Assembly: GCF_003285265.1 (NCBI RefSeq)
Contig: NZ_CP030239.1
Location: 930,001 to 994,000 of the forward strand
Length of the DNA: 64,000 nt
DNA from: Paracoccus mutanolyticus
GTDB lineage: Bacteria > Pseudomonadota > Alphaproteobacteria > Rhodobacterales > Rhodobacteraceae
Direction: 5' to 3'
Numbering within the stretch: the stretch's first letter is position 1; each line of letters opens with the position of its first letter. The translations under genes and the position numbers were made by a program. A model generated the notes under the pieces. The model made no database searches and had not been told where the DNA came from. It saw only the letters and a list, made by a program, of their open reading frames with translations. This document shows, in pieces, positions 38,155-47,855 of the stretch.

Positions 38155-39420
38155 CTAAAGCCATTCCGGGATGGTATCGCGTCCCAGCATTTCCTCAAGC
38201 GTCGGCCGCGCGCGGATGACGGCGAAGTGATCGCCCCGCACCAGAACCTCGGGCACCAGGGGCCGGGAATTGTATTCCGAGGCCATGACCGCCCCATAAG
38301 CCCCGGCCGAGCGCAGCGCGACCAGATCGCCCGCCGAAAGCCGCGGCAGGTCCACCGCCTTCTCGAACGTGTCGCCGGTCTCGCAGACCGGCCCGACCAC
38401 ATCGTGGGGGGCGACGGGCGTGCCCGGCGCCTGCTCGACCACCGGAACGATGTCGTGATGGGCGGCATACATGGCCGGGCGGATCAGGTCGTTCATCGCC
38501 GCGTCGAGGATCAGGAAATCCCGCCCCTCGCCCTGTTTCAGGTAGATCACCGAGCTCAGCAGGATGCCCGCGTTCCCCGAGATGTTGCGCCCCGGCTCGA
38601 TCTCGATCTCGCAGCCCAGATCGCCCACCGCCTCGCGGATGACCTGGCCGTACTCGATGGGCAAGGGCGGCGCGTTGTTGTCGCGGCGATAGGGGATGCC
38701 CAGGCCCCCGCCCATGTCGAGGCGCCGGATGTCGTGCCCGTCGGCGCGCAGGGCCCGGGTCAGGTCGGCCATCTTGGCATAGGCCAGCCGGTAAGGCTCG
38801 AGGTCGGTCAGCTGGCTGCCGATGTGCATGTCGATGCCGACGACCTCGATCCCCGGCAGGGCGGCGGCGCGGGCATAGACGTCGCGGGCGCGGGCGATGG
38901 GGATGCCGAACTTGTTTTCCGCCTTGCCGGTCGCGATCTTTTCGTGGGTTTTCGCGTCCACGTCGGGGTTCACCCGCACCGCGATGGGGGCGACCACCCC
39001 CAGCGAGGATGCCACCTGCGACAGCAGCTCAAGCTCCGGCTCGGATTCGACGTTGAACTGGCGGATGCCGCCGTCCAGCGCCATGCGCATCTCGGCCCCG
39101 GTCTTGCCCACGCCGGAAAACACGATGCGCTCGCCCGGCACGCCGGCGGCCCTGGCCCGGGCGTATTCCCCGGCCGAGACGATGTCCATCCCCGCCCCCA
39201 GGTCGCCCAGAAGCTTCAGCACCGCGAGATTGCTGTTCGACTTGACGGCAAAGCAGACCAGGTGGTCGGTCCATTCCAGCGCCTGCTGGAACAGCCTGAA
39301 ATGGCGCGTCAGGGTGGCCGCGGAATAGACATAGACCGGGGTTCCGACCTGGGCCGCGATGACGGTCAGGGGCACGTCCTCGGCATGGAGCAGGCCGTCC
39401 ACATAGTTGAAGTGATCCAT
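38155..39420 (-). CDS. lysA: Diaminopimelate decarboxylase
   Basis: The start at 39420 (MDHFNYVDGLLHAEDVPL) gives 421 residues, usual for the family; the frame stays open upstream but that part matches another gene. PLP lysine region CFAVKSNSNLAVLKLLG, the HIGSQLTDLEPY motif, GGGLGIPYRR, and the C-terminal CETGDTF. It decarboxylates meso-diaminopimelate to lysine, the last step of the pathway. It is the last gene of argH-lipoprotein-hypothetical-lysA. The frame is intact. Confidence 0.95.
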   Translation of the reverse strand: MDHFNYVDGLLHAEDVPLTVIAAQVGTPVYVYSAATLTRHFRLFQQALEWTDHLVCFAVKSNSNLAVLKLLGDLGAGMDIVSAGEYARARAAGVPGERIVFSGVGKTGAEMRMALDGGIRQFNVESEPELELLSQVASSLGVVAPIAVRVNPDVDAKTHEKIATGKAENKFGIPIARARDVYARAAALPGIEVVGIDMHIGSQLTDLEPYRLAYAKMADLTRALRADGHDIRRLDMGGGLGIPYRRDNNAPPLPIEYGQVIREAVGDLGCEIEIEPGRNISGNAGILLSSVIYLKQGEGRDFLILDAAMNDLIRPAMYAAHHDIVPVVEQAPGTPVAPHDVVGPVCETGDTFEKAVDLPRLSAGDLVALRSAGAYGAVMASEYNSRPLVPEVLVRGDHFAVIRARPTLEEMLGRDTIPEWL

Positions 39421-39695
39421 CAGACGATCCTGCGAGAGCGGATGAAAAGATAAAGCGGCAGCGCGCAGCCGATCCCCAGCGCCAGCGCCGGCAGGGTCAG
39501 AAGCGCCGCCCAGTTGCGCCGCACCATGGTCTCGACCAGGCACCACAGCGCCAGGGTGATCTGGGCCACGATCTCGCCCGCGCCGATACCCGACCACAGG
39601 TATTCCTCCGACAGCAGTTCGGCCGCACCGCCGAACAGCGCCAGCGCCAGCCAGACAAGCCGCAGGGGGGTCAGGTCAAAGCCCTGTTGTGACAC
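39420..39695 (-). CDS. Small membrane protein upstream of lysA
   Basis: 91 residues from a GTG at 39695 (an in-frame ATG at 39719 also exists). Three hydrophobic segments: [58 protein letters not shown]. The stop overlaps the lysA start (TGATG), so translation is coupled. No assigned function. Confidence 0.65.
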   Translation of the reverse strand: MSQQGFDLTPLRLVWLALALFGGAAELLSEEYLWSGIGAGEIVAQITLALWCLVETMVRRNWAALLTLPALALGIGCALPLYLFIRSRRIV

Positions 39696-39837
39696 CGATC
39701 CGCGCCTCTCCGCTGGCATGGACGCCCGGCTGGGTCCGGGCTTCGGGATCGGGCCGCGTGGGCGGGCCGTCGACGCCGCAGGCGGCCAGGGTCGCCAGCA
39801 TCAGGGCCAGCGCGGCGATCAGGATGGAATGGGTCAT
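39676..39837 (-). CDS. Small lipoprotein
   Basis: A 53-residue protein: [20 protein letters not shown] with a lipobox LAAC and a short polar tail ([20 protein letters not shown]). It overlaps the argH stop by ATGA. Such mini-lipoproteins between argH and lysA are common in Rhodobacteraceae and resemble LptM-type lipoproteins (YifL in E. coli, also upstream of dapF/lysA-type genes). LptM assists LptD assembly; whether this one does is inferred. Confidence 0.75.
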   Translation of the reverse strand: MTHSILIAALALMLATLAACGVDGPPTRPDPEARTQPGVHASGEARIGVTTGL

Positions 39838-41231
39838 GCCAGCTTCTCCTTCCAGCGCGCGATCTGGGCGCGAACCTGCGCCGGCGCCGTCCCGCCATAG
39901 GACATGCGCGAGGCAACCGAATTATGCACGCCCAGAACGTTGTAGACATCCGCCGTGATCGCCGGATTGACCGATTGCATCTGCGCCAGCGTCAGTTCGG
40001 GCAGGTCCACGCCCGATTTCTCGGCCATGGCGACCAGCGCGCCGGTGGCGTGATGGGCGTCGCGGAAGGGCAAGCCGGCCTCGCGCACCAGCCAGTCGGC
40101 GAGGTCCGTCGCGGTGGAAAAGCCCGAGCCCGCCGCCGCCTCCAGCCGGTCCTTGTTGGCGCACAGGTCGGACAGCATCCCGGTCATCGCCGCCAGCGCC
40201 AGCATCAGGTTGTCGGCCGCGTCAAAGACCTGCTCCTTGTCCTCCTGCATGTCCTTGGAATAGGCCAGCGGCAGACCCTTCATCACCACGAACAGCGCCA
40301 CGGCGGCGCCCAAGATGCGGCCAATCTTGGCGCGGATCAGCTCGGCCGCATCGGGGTTCTTCTTCTGCGGCATGATCGACGAGCCGGTCGAGAAGCGGTC
40401 CGACATGGTGACAAAGCGGAACTGGGCCGAGGACCAGATCACCAGTTCTTCGGCCAGCCGCGACAGGTGGACGGCGCAGATCGCCGCGCTTGATAGGTAC
40501 TCCAGCGCGAAATCCCGGTCGCTGACCGCGTCGAGGCTGTTGGCCATCGGCCGGTCGAACCCCAGCGCCTTCGCGGTCGCCTCGCGGTCGATGGGAAAGC
40601 CGGTCCCGGCCAGCGCCGCCGCGCCCAGGGGCGATTCGTTCATCCGCCTGCGCGCGTCCTGGAAGCGCGTGAGATCCCGGCCGAACATCTCGACATAGGC
40701 CATCATGTGATGGCCCCAGGTCACCGGCTGCGCGGTCTGCAGATGGGTGAACCCCGGCATCACCCAGTCCGCGCCCCGTTCCGCCTGAGACAAAGCCGCG
40801 CGGATCAGCGCGTCCAGCCCCGAAATCGCCGCGTCGCACTGGTCGCGCACCCACAGCCGGAAGTCGGTCGCCACCTGGTCGTTGCGCGAGCGGGCCGTGT
40901 GCAGCCGCCCCGCCGGCTCGCCCACGATCTCCTTCAGGCGCGATTCCACGTTCATGTGGATGTCTTCCAGTTCGGTGCGGAAGGGGAAATCCCCCGCCTC
41001 GATCTCTGACAAGACCGTGAGAAGCCCTTTCCCGATCGCCTCGGCATCGCTAGTGCTGATGATGCCCGTTGCTGCCAGCATCGCCGCATGGGCGCGGCTG
41101 CCCCGGATGTCCTGGGCATAAAGCCGCCGGTCGAAGCCGATCGAGGCGTTGATCGCCTCCATGATCGCGTCCGGGCCGGCGGCGAAACGTCCGCCCCACA
41201 TCTGGTTGGCGGTGGAGGGCTGCTCGGTCAT
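39834..41231 (-). CDS. argH: Argininosuccinate lyase
   Basis: The start at 41231 ([20 protein letters not shown]) gives 465 residues. Fumarase-superfamily signature: [20 protein letters not shown]. Other conserved blocks are [20 protein letters not shown] and [18 protein letters not shown]. It splits argininosuccinate into arginine and fumarate. The frame is intact. It diverges from tlpA. Confidence 0.97.
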   Translation of the reverse strand: MTEQPSTANQMWGGRFAAGPDAIMEAINASIGFDRRLYAQDIRGSRAHAAMLAATGIISTSDAEAIGKGLLTVLSEIEAGDFPFRTELEDIHMNVESRLKEIVGEPAGRLHTARSRNDQVATDFRLWVRDQCDAAISGLDALIRAALSQAERGADWVMPGFTHLQTAQPVTWGHHMMAYVEMFGRDLTRFQDARRRMNESPLGAAALAGTGFPIDREATAKALGFDRPMANSLDAVSDRDFALEYLSSAAICAVHLSRLAEELVIWSSAQFRFVTMSDRFSTGSSIMPQKKNPDAAELIRAKIGRILGAAVALFVVMKGLPLAYSKDMQEDKEQVFDAADNLMLALAAMTGMLSDLCANKDRLEAAAGSGFSTATDLADWLVREAGLPFRDAHHATGALVAMAEKSGVDLPELTLAQMQSVNPAITADVYNVLGVHNSVASRMSYGGTAPAQVRAQIARWKEKLA

Positions 41232-41254
41232 GGATTGGGCCTCAAGGGGGTGGA

Positions 41255-41797
41255 ATGCGTTGGCTGGTTCTTTATACGGCACTGCTGATCGGTGCAAACG
41301 CCGGATGGGCGGGCGAGATCGACTGGCAGGCCGCGCATGACGGCGGGCTTGCCAAGCTGCAACAGACCGACCCGAGGCCGGTGCCCGCGACGACCTTCAC
41401 CGACCCCGAGGGGGGCACCCATTCGCTGGCCGATTACAAGGGCAAGGTGGTGCTGCTGAACTTCTGGGCGACCTGGTGCGCCCCCTGCCGCGAGGAGATG
41501 CCCTCGCTCGATGCGCTGCAGGCCGAGATGGGCGGCGAGGATTTCGCCGTGGTGGCGATTGCGGCCGGGCACAATCCCCCGCCCGCGGTGCGCAAGTTCC
41601 TGGACGAGGAAAACATCACCCACCTGCCGGTCCTGCTGGACCCGCGCCAGGCGCTTGCGCGCGAAATGGGGGTAATGGGCCTGCCGGTGACGCTGCTGAT
41701 CGACCGCGAGGGCAACGAGATCGCCCGGCTGATGGGCGGCGCCGACTGGTCGTCGGATACCGCCAAGGCGCTTATCCGCCAGGCGACAGCGCCTTGA
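41255..41797 (+). CDS. tlpA: TlpA-family thiol:disulfide interchange protein
   Basis: 180 residues with a short signal or anchor ([20 protein letters not shown]). The thioredoxin fold has [15 protein letters not shown] (CxxC = CAPC) and the cis-Pro loop GLPVTLLID. It reduces periplasmic thiols, for example in cytochrome c or CuA assembly. It is divergent from argH (23 bp between starts). The 3' end overlaps tag by 26 bp on the opposite strand. Confidence 0.9.
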   Translation: MRWLVLYTALLIGANAGWAGEIDWQAAHDGGLAKLQQTDPRPVPATTFTDPEGGTHSLADYKGKVVLLNFWATWCAPCREEMPSLDALQAEMGGEDFAVVAIAAGHNPPPAVRKFLDEENITHLPVLLDPRQALAREMGVMGLPVTLLIDREGNEIARLMGGADWSSDTAKALIRQATAP

Positions 41798-42351
41798 CGC
41801 GGGCGTGACTGGGGCAACTGGTCATGTGGTCGTTGATCGGCCCATTGCCTGCATGAAGGCATAAGTGATGCCGGGCCGCAGAAATTGAAGCCGCGCTTTT
41901 TCAAGGCCTTGGACATGGCTGCGGATTCGGGCGTACTGGCCGGCACCTCCTTCATGCTGGCAAAGGCGTTCTGGATGGTGCGGCCGCCGGTGAAGGACCA
42001 GATGAAGGGCGTGAAGCCCTCGGCCGATTCGATCTCCAGAAACAGCCGCGCGCCCTTGACCGTCGCCTCGATCTTGCCGCGGTGGCGGACGATGCCGGGG
42101 TTCTTCAGCGCCGATTCGATCTGCGGCTCGCCCCAGCGGGCGACGCGCTCGGGGTCGAAGCCCTCGAAGGTTTCGCGAAATGCCGCGCGCTTGCGCAGGA
42201 TGGTGATCCAGCTCAGGCCCGCCTGGAACCCGTCCAGCACCAGCTTTTCCCACAGCGCGCGCGGGTCGCGTTCCGGCACGCCCCATTCGGTGTCGTGATA
42301 GGCGACATACAGCGGATCGGTCCCGCACCAGGCGCATCGGCCGTCATTCAT
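41772..42351 (-). CDS. tag: DNA-3-methyladenine glycosylase I (frameshifted near the C-terminus)
   Basis: The start at 42351 gives MNDGRCAWCGTDPLYVAYHD (zinc Cys residues and YHD), then GFQAGLSWITILRKRAAFRE with the catalytic region. The frame breaks near 41880 (FCGP to ITYAFMQAMG) and again near 41835 to reach [11 protein letters not shown] and the stop at 41772. Tag removes 3-methyladenine from DNA. Two small indels look like sequence errors. Confidence 0.85.
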
Positions 42352-42441
42352 TTCCGTTAACCCTGAGTCGAGAAATCCCCTGCGGTTTACCCGATGTTAG
42401 CGGATAATCGCCAGACTGCTGCTGAAGACAGGAGCCATGGC

Positions 42442-43268
42442 ATGACCGACCCGATTGATCCCTCTGACGAACTCGGCTCTCCGCTGGACTTTGCCGTGGA
42501 CCAGCAGTCCCGCCTGACGATGGCCACCGTGCGCCGCGCCGTCGCCCGGGGCGACGCGGTGCTGGCCTATCAGCCCGTCGTGCAGTCCGGCCGTCCCCAG
42601 CATGTCGCCTTTCACGAAGGGCTGATCCGCATCATCGACGAAACCGGCCGCATCGTGCCGCTGCGCGACTTCATGCCGCTGGCCGAAACCACCGAACTCG
42701 GCCGCCAGATCGACGTCTCTCGCTGTCGCTGGGCCTGAAGACCCTGGCCGAGGAGCCCTCGATCCGGCTGTCGATCAATATGTCGGCGCGCTCGATCGGC
42801 TACCCCGCCTGGATCCGCACGCTGCGCCAGGGCATGAACGGCGACAGCAGCATCGGCGAACGGCTGATCCTGGAAATCACCGAAAGCTCGGCCATGGGCC
42901 TGCCCGAGATGGTCGGCAGTTTCATGAGCGAATTGCAGGCCAGCGGCGTCAGCTTCGCACTGGACGATTTCGGCGCGGGCTATACCTCGTTCCGCTACCT
43001 GCGCGACTTCTGCTTCGACATGATCAAGATCGACGGCCAGTTCGTGCGCGACATTTCCGCCCAGCGCGACAATCAGGTGCTGGCCCGCGCGCTGCAATCC
43101 ATCGCGCATCAGTTCGACATGTTCACCGTCGCCGAAATGGTCGAAACGGCCGAGGATGCGGCCTATCTGATCGACATGGGGATCGACTGCCTGCAGGGCT
43201 ATTACTTCGGCGCGCCGACCATCGTGCCGCCCTGGCGCTCTCCGGGCACGGCGGCGAAACGGTTCTAG
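42442..43268 (+). CDS. EAL-domain phosphodiesterase-like protein (one frameshift)
   Basis: ATG 42442 (MTDPIDPSDELGSPL); an in-frame ATG at 42394 is also possible. EAL domain: LAYQPVV, then the signature region HEGLIRI, where the classical EAL is EGL; NMSARSIG; EITESSAMG; DDFGAGYTSF; KIDGQFV. A base loss near 42722 breaks the frame. The metal and catalytic acids (E, N, E, DD, K) appear retained. The protein has no GGDEF or membrane part. It may hydrolyse c-di-GMP; the altered EAL triad makes activity uncertain. Confidence 0.85.
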
Positions 43269-43440
43269 GCCGCGGGCCCAAGGCGGTGCGGAACGCTCCG
43301 GGCCGGGGGCATGGGCAAGACCCGGCGGACTGTCAGCGTTATCATCCATCAAGCCTGCCCAAGTGCGCTTGACGCCACGGCGCGAAACGGCAACCTGTCC
43401 TCGACGCCGACATTTCGGCACTCAGGGAAGGAGCCTGACA

Positions 43441-44614
<1,174 letters not shown>

Positions 44615-44622
44615 TCAATCAG

Positions 44623-44653
44623 GTCTTGCGCGCAACTATGTTGCGTGCAAGAC
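44623..44653. promoter_or_regulatory. Large palindrome in the phaA-phaB gap (candidate PhaR operator or terminator)
   Basis: GTCTTGCGCGCAAC (44623-44636) and GTTGCGTGCAAGAC (44640-44653) are inverted with one mismatch and a TAT spacer. Each arm also contains its own TTGC-N2-GCAA element. It lies 9 bp after the phaA stop and about 50 bp before phaB. The downstream 50 bp are AT-rich and phaB has a strong AAGGGGGGAAGG RBS. TGC-rich palindromes are bound by the PHB regulator PhaR in relatives. Confidence 0.55.
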
Positions 44654-44704
44654 ATTTATTATGAAATTCTATTTTACGATGACTCTTGAGAAGGGGGGAA
44701 GGAC

Positions 44705-45430
44705 ATGACGAAAGTGGCTCTGGTGACGGGAGGGTCGCGCGGCATCGGCGCGGCCATCTCGAAGGCGCTGCAGGCGGCGGGCTTTCAGGTGGCGGCGAAC
44801 TATGCCGGCAATGACGATGCGGCCCGCGCCTTCACCGAGGAGACGGGCATCAAGACCTACAAATGGTCGGTCGCCGATTACGACGCCTGCGCCGCCGGCT
44901 GCCGCCAGGTCGAGGAAGAACTGGGCCCCATCGCCGTGCTGGTCAACAACGCCGGCATCACGCGGGACGCCATGTTCCACAAGATGACCCCCCAGCAGTG
45001 GAAAGAGGTCATCGACACCAACCTGACCGGCCTGTTCAACATGACCCATGCGGTCTGGGGCGGGATGCGCGACCGCAAGTTCGGCCGGGTCATCAACATC
45101 AGCTCGATCAACGGGCAAAAGGGCCAGGCCGGTCAGGCGAACTATTCCGCCGCCAAGGCGGGCGACCTGGGCTTTACCAAGGCGCTGGCCCAGGAAGGCG
45201 CGCGCGCCGGCATCACCGTGAACGCGATCTGCCCGGGCTATATCGCCACGGCGATGGTGCGCGCCATCGACGAAAAGGTGCTGAACGAACGCATCATCCC
45301 GCAGATCCCCGTCGGCCGCCTGGGCGAGCCCGAGGAAATCGCCCGCTGCGTCGCGTTCCTGGCCGCGGACGACGCGGGCTTCATCACCGGCTCGACCATC
45401 AGCGCGAACGGCGGGCAGTTCTTCGTCTGA
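44705..45430 (+). CDS. phaB: Acetoacetyl-CoA reductase
   Basis: Intact 241 residues. Rossmann motif VTGGSRGIGAAISKALQAAG; the catalytic tetrad is visible in NNAGITRDAMFHKM, INISSINGQKGQAGQANYSA and AKAGDLGF (Y-x3-K). It ends ITGSTISANGGQFFV. It reduces acetoacetyl-CoA to (R)-3-hydroxybutyryl-CoA with NADPH for PHB. It is preceded by phaA; phaC is not in the window. Confidence 0.97.
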   Translation: MTKVALVTGGSRGIGAAISKALQAAGFQVAANYAGNDDAARAFTEETGIKTYKWSVADYDACAAGCRQVEEELGPIAVLVNNAGITRDAMFHKMTPQQWKEVIDTNLTGLFNMTHAVWGGMRDRKFGRVINISSINGQKGQAGQANYSAAKAGDLGFTKALAQEGARAGITVNAICPGYIATAMVRAIDEKVLNERIIPQIPVGRLGEPEEIARCVAFLAADDAGFITGSTISANGGQFFV

Positions 45431-45450
45431 CGCCCGGCGCCCCAAAGGCA

Positions 45451-45480
45451 ACGGCCCGCGGAGATCCGCGGGCCGTTTCT
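45451..45480 (+). terminator. Terminator after phaB
   Basis: ACGGCCCGCGG (45451-45461) and CCGCGGGCCGT (45466-45476) pair perfectly around AGAT, followed by TTTCT. A strong rho-independent terminator. Confidence 0.88.
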
Positions 45481-45521
45481 CATTGAGAATGATGATTTCG
45501 TGTCGATGGAGTAGCCCTGGT

Positions 45522-45686
45522 TCAGTGAGACAGGCGCGTAATCTCTTCCTTGAGGCGCAGCTTTTCCTTTTTCATCTGCGAGATCGAAAGTTCGTCCATG
45601 CCGGGGCTGCGATGCGCCGCCTCGATCTGGTTCGACAGTGACTGATGTTTACGGCGAAGCTCCTGAACATGGGATTCAACCGACAT
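45522..45686 (-). CDS. DUF465 (YdcH-like) protein
   Basis: 54 residues from 45686: MSVESHVQELRRKHQSLSNQ, IEAAHRSPGMDELSISQMKK, EKLRLKEEITRLSH. Coiled-coil helical hairpin, the DUF465 pattern. GAGGAGG precedes the start. Function unknown, abundant in alphaproteobacteria. Confidence 0.88.
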   Translation of the reverse strand: MSVESHVQELRRKHQSLSNQIEAAHRSPGMDELSISQMKKEKLRLKEEITRLSH

Positions 45687-45755
45687 ATCGTCCTCCTCGT
45701 GGATTGATCGAACGGTTACGATAGCAACACAGAATCGTCGCAATGTCACCGAAAA

Positions 45756-46508
45756 TCACCCCTCCCGCAGGTTGAGCGGCGCACCCTCGCGCAGGACGGC
45801 GCAGGCAGCCGGAGTCAGGTCCTCGCCATCCGACAAATGTGACGGTTTTTCATGCATGATGAAGGGGTAAAGCAAGCGCATGGGGGCACGCGCGCCCTTG
45901 CGGGCCAGGACGATCACCCGGCCTGCCGGACGCCCTTGCCGGGCACTGACTGGCAGGATCGTGATCTGGCCCGCCCCCGCGCCCAGGGCCGACAGAATCG
46001 CCCCCAGCCGTTCCGCCCGGTGAATCAGCGTCAGCCAGCCGAAGGGCTTCAGGCGGCGCAGCCCGGCCTCGATCCATTGCGACAGGGGGGTGTCCTCGTG
46101 GCGGGCGGCGCCGCGGCCGGCGTCGGGCGCCGGGGTGCCCGCGTCGAAATAGGGCGGGTTCGCGATCACATGGTCGAAGCCCTGCCCGCGCAGGGGCCCG
46201 GGCATCCGCGCCAGGTCCCCCGTCAGGACGCTGGCCGCGATGCCGTTCGCCGCCGCATTGTCGCGCGCCAGCGCCGCGTAAGGCTCCTGCAGTTCCAGCC
46301 CGGTCAGGTCCAGCCCCGGCACGCGCGCGCCCAGGCACAACAGCGCGACCCCCGCCCCGCAGCCCAGTTCCAGCACCGACTGCCCCGCTTCGGCCGGGCA
46401 GGCCGCCGCCAGCATGACCGCATCGGCGCCCGCGCGATAGCCGCCTGCCGGCTGCGCGATCCGCAGCCGCCCGCCCAGGAAGCCGTCGCCGCGCGGTTCA
46501 GCCGCCAT
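45756..46508 (-). CDS. tRNA1(Val) (adenine-N6)-methyltransferase-like (TrmN6 family)
   Basis: 250 residues. SAM motif VLELGCGAGVALLCLGARVP, and the catalytic [19 protein letters not shown] (NPPY for N6-adenine methylation). The N-terminal LRIAQPAGGYRAGADAVMLA matches TrmN6/YfiC proteins. The start overlaps the upstream DUF2007 gene by 11 bp. The frame is intact. Confidence 0.88.
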   Translation of the reverse strand: MAAEPRGDGFLGGRLRIAQPAGGYRAGADAVMLAAACPAEAGQSVLELGCGAGVALLCLGARVPGLDLTGLELQEPYAALARDNAAANGIAASVLTGDLARMPGPLRGQGFDHVIANPPYFDAGTPAPDAGRGAARHEDTPLSQWIEAGLRRLKPFGWLTLIHRAERLGAILSALGAGAGQITILPVSARQGRPAGRVIVLARKGARAPMRLLYPFIMHEKPSHLSDGEDLTPAACAVLREGAPLNLREG

Positions 46509-46713
46509 CGCCGATCTGGTTGTCGCGCAGGATGGCGCTGGCCATGAAATGATCGCGGTCCGCGACCATCAGCCGGCGCGGCAGGATGCCCAGCGATCCC
46601 TCCAGCACGCTCATGTGCTGGTCCAGCGCAAAGGCCGCGATGCCCTCGGCCTCCAGCAGGTCGGCGGCGCGGGTAATGGTCAGCGGGTCGGTGGTGCGCA
46701 GGACTTCCTTCAT
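46498..46713 (-). CDS. DUF2007 family protein
   Basis: 71 residues: MKEVLRTTDPLTITRAADLL, EAEGIAAFALDQHMSVLEGS, LGILPRRLMVADRDHFMASA. This is the DUF2007 (putative signal-transducing) type that often precedes trmN6-like genes in this group. The frame is intact. Divergent from the polyprenyl diphosphate synthase gene. Confidence 0.85.
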   Translation of the reverse strand: MKEVLRTTDPLTITRAADLLEAEGIAAFALDQHMSVLEGSLGILPRRLMVADRDHFMASAILRDNQIGDGG

Positions 46714-46787
46714 GGCCTAGACGTTAAGCGGCGGTTGCGCCTGTGTCCATGGCGTGGCAATGGCTTGCCAGCGAAAGGGATTGGCAG

Positions 46788-47788
46788 ATGGGCATGAACG
46801 AAAATGTTTCCAAGCCGCTCGACCGGCTTTCCAGCGAGCTTGCCGGGGATATGGATGCGGTCAACGCGTTGATCCGCGAGCGGATGGCCAGCCGCCACGC
46901 CCCGCGCATCCCCGAGGTGACGGCCCATCTGGTCGAAGCCGGCGGCAAGCGGCTGCGCCCGATGCTGGTGCTGGCGGCGGCGCGGCTGTGCGGCTATGCC
47001 GGCGAAAGCCATCTGGCGCTGGCTGCGGCGGTCGAATTCATCCACACCGCGACGCTGCTGCACGACGACGTGGTGGACGAAAGCCGCCAGCGGCGCGGCC
47101 GGCCGACGGCGAACCTTCTGTGGGACAACAAGTCCAGCGTGCTGGTCGGCGACTATCTGTTCGCGCGCAGCTTCCAGCTGATGGCGGACACCGACAGCAT
47201 GCAGGTCATGCGCATCCTCGCCAATGCCAGCGCCACCATCGCCGAGGGCGAGGTGCTGCAGCTGACCGCCGCGCAGGACGTCTCGACCACCGAGGACACC
47301 TATATCCAGATCGTGCGCGGCAAGACGGCGGCGCTGTTTTCCGCCGCGACCGAGGCGGGTGCGGTCGTGGCCGGCGCCCCGCAGGCCGTGCAGCGGGCGC
47401 TGTTCGACTATGGCGACGCGCTGGGCATCGCCTTTCAGATCGTGGACGACCTGCTGGATTACGGCGGCGCGACCCAGGCCATCGGCAAGAACGTCGGCGA
47501 CGATTTCCGCGAACGCAAGCTGACGCTGCCGGTCATCAAGGCCATCGCCGCCGCCGATGCGGACGAGCGCGCCTTCTGGGACCGCACCATCGGCAAGGGC
47601 CAGCAGGACGAGGGCGACCTGGAGCGCGCGCTGGACATCCTGCGCGGCGGGGCGCGCTGGATGCGGCGCGGGCCGATGCCATCGCCTGGGCCGGGCGCGC
47701 CAAGGCGGCGCTTGCGGCCGCGCCCGACCACGGGCTGCGCGCCATCCTGTCGGACCTGGCGGATTACGTCGTCTCGCGCCTGTCCTGA
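46788..47788 (+). CDS. ispB: Polyprenyl (octaprenyl/decaprenyl-type) diphosphate synthase (one frameshift)
   Basis: Start 46788 (MGMNENVSKP) or 46794. FARM: LLHDDVVDESRQRRGRPTAN (DDxxD). SARM: IAFQIVDDLLDYGGATQAIG. KR in KNVGDDFRERKLTLPVI. Extra bases near 47650 shift the frame; the last 46 codons (ALDAARADAIAWAG to VVSRLS) lie in the next frame, to 47788. It makes the ubiquinone side chain; chain length (Q10 expected in this group) is inferred. Confidence 0.92.
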
Positions 47789-47808
47789 CAGGGCGCGCAC
47801 GGAAACGC

Positions 47809-47837
47809 AAAAAGCCCGGCCTTGCGCCGGGCTTTTT
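47809..47837. terminator. Bidirectional terminator between ispB and amtB
   Basis: AAAAAGCCCGGC (47809-47820) pairs with GCCGGGCTTTTT (47826-47837) around a CTTGC loop. It has A- and T-runs on opposite sides, so it serves both convergent genes. Confidence 0.93.
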
Positions 47838-47855
47838 CCTGTCTGGACGCGGATC

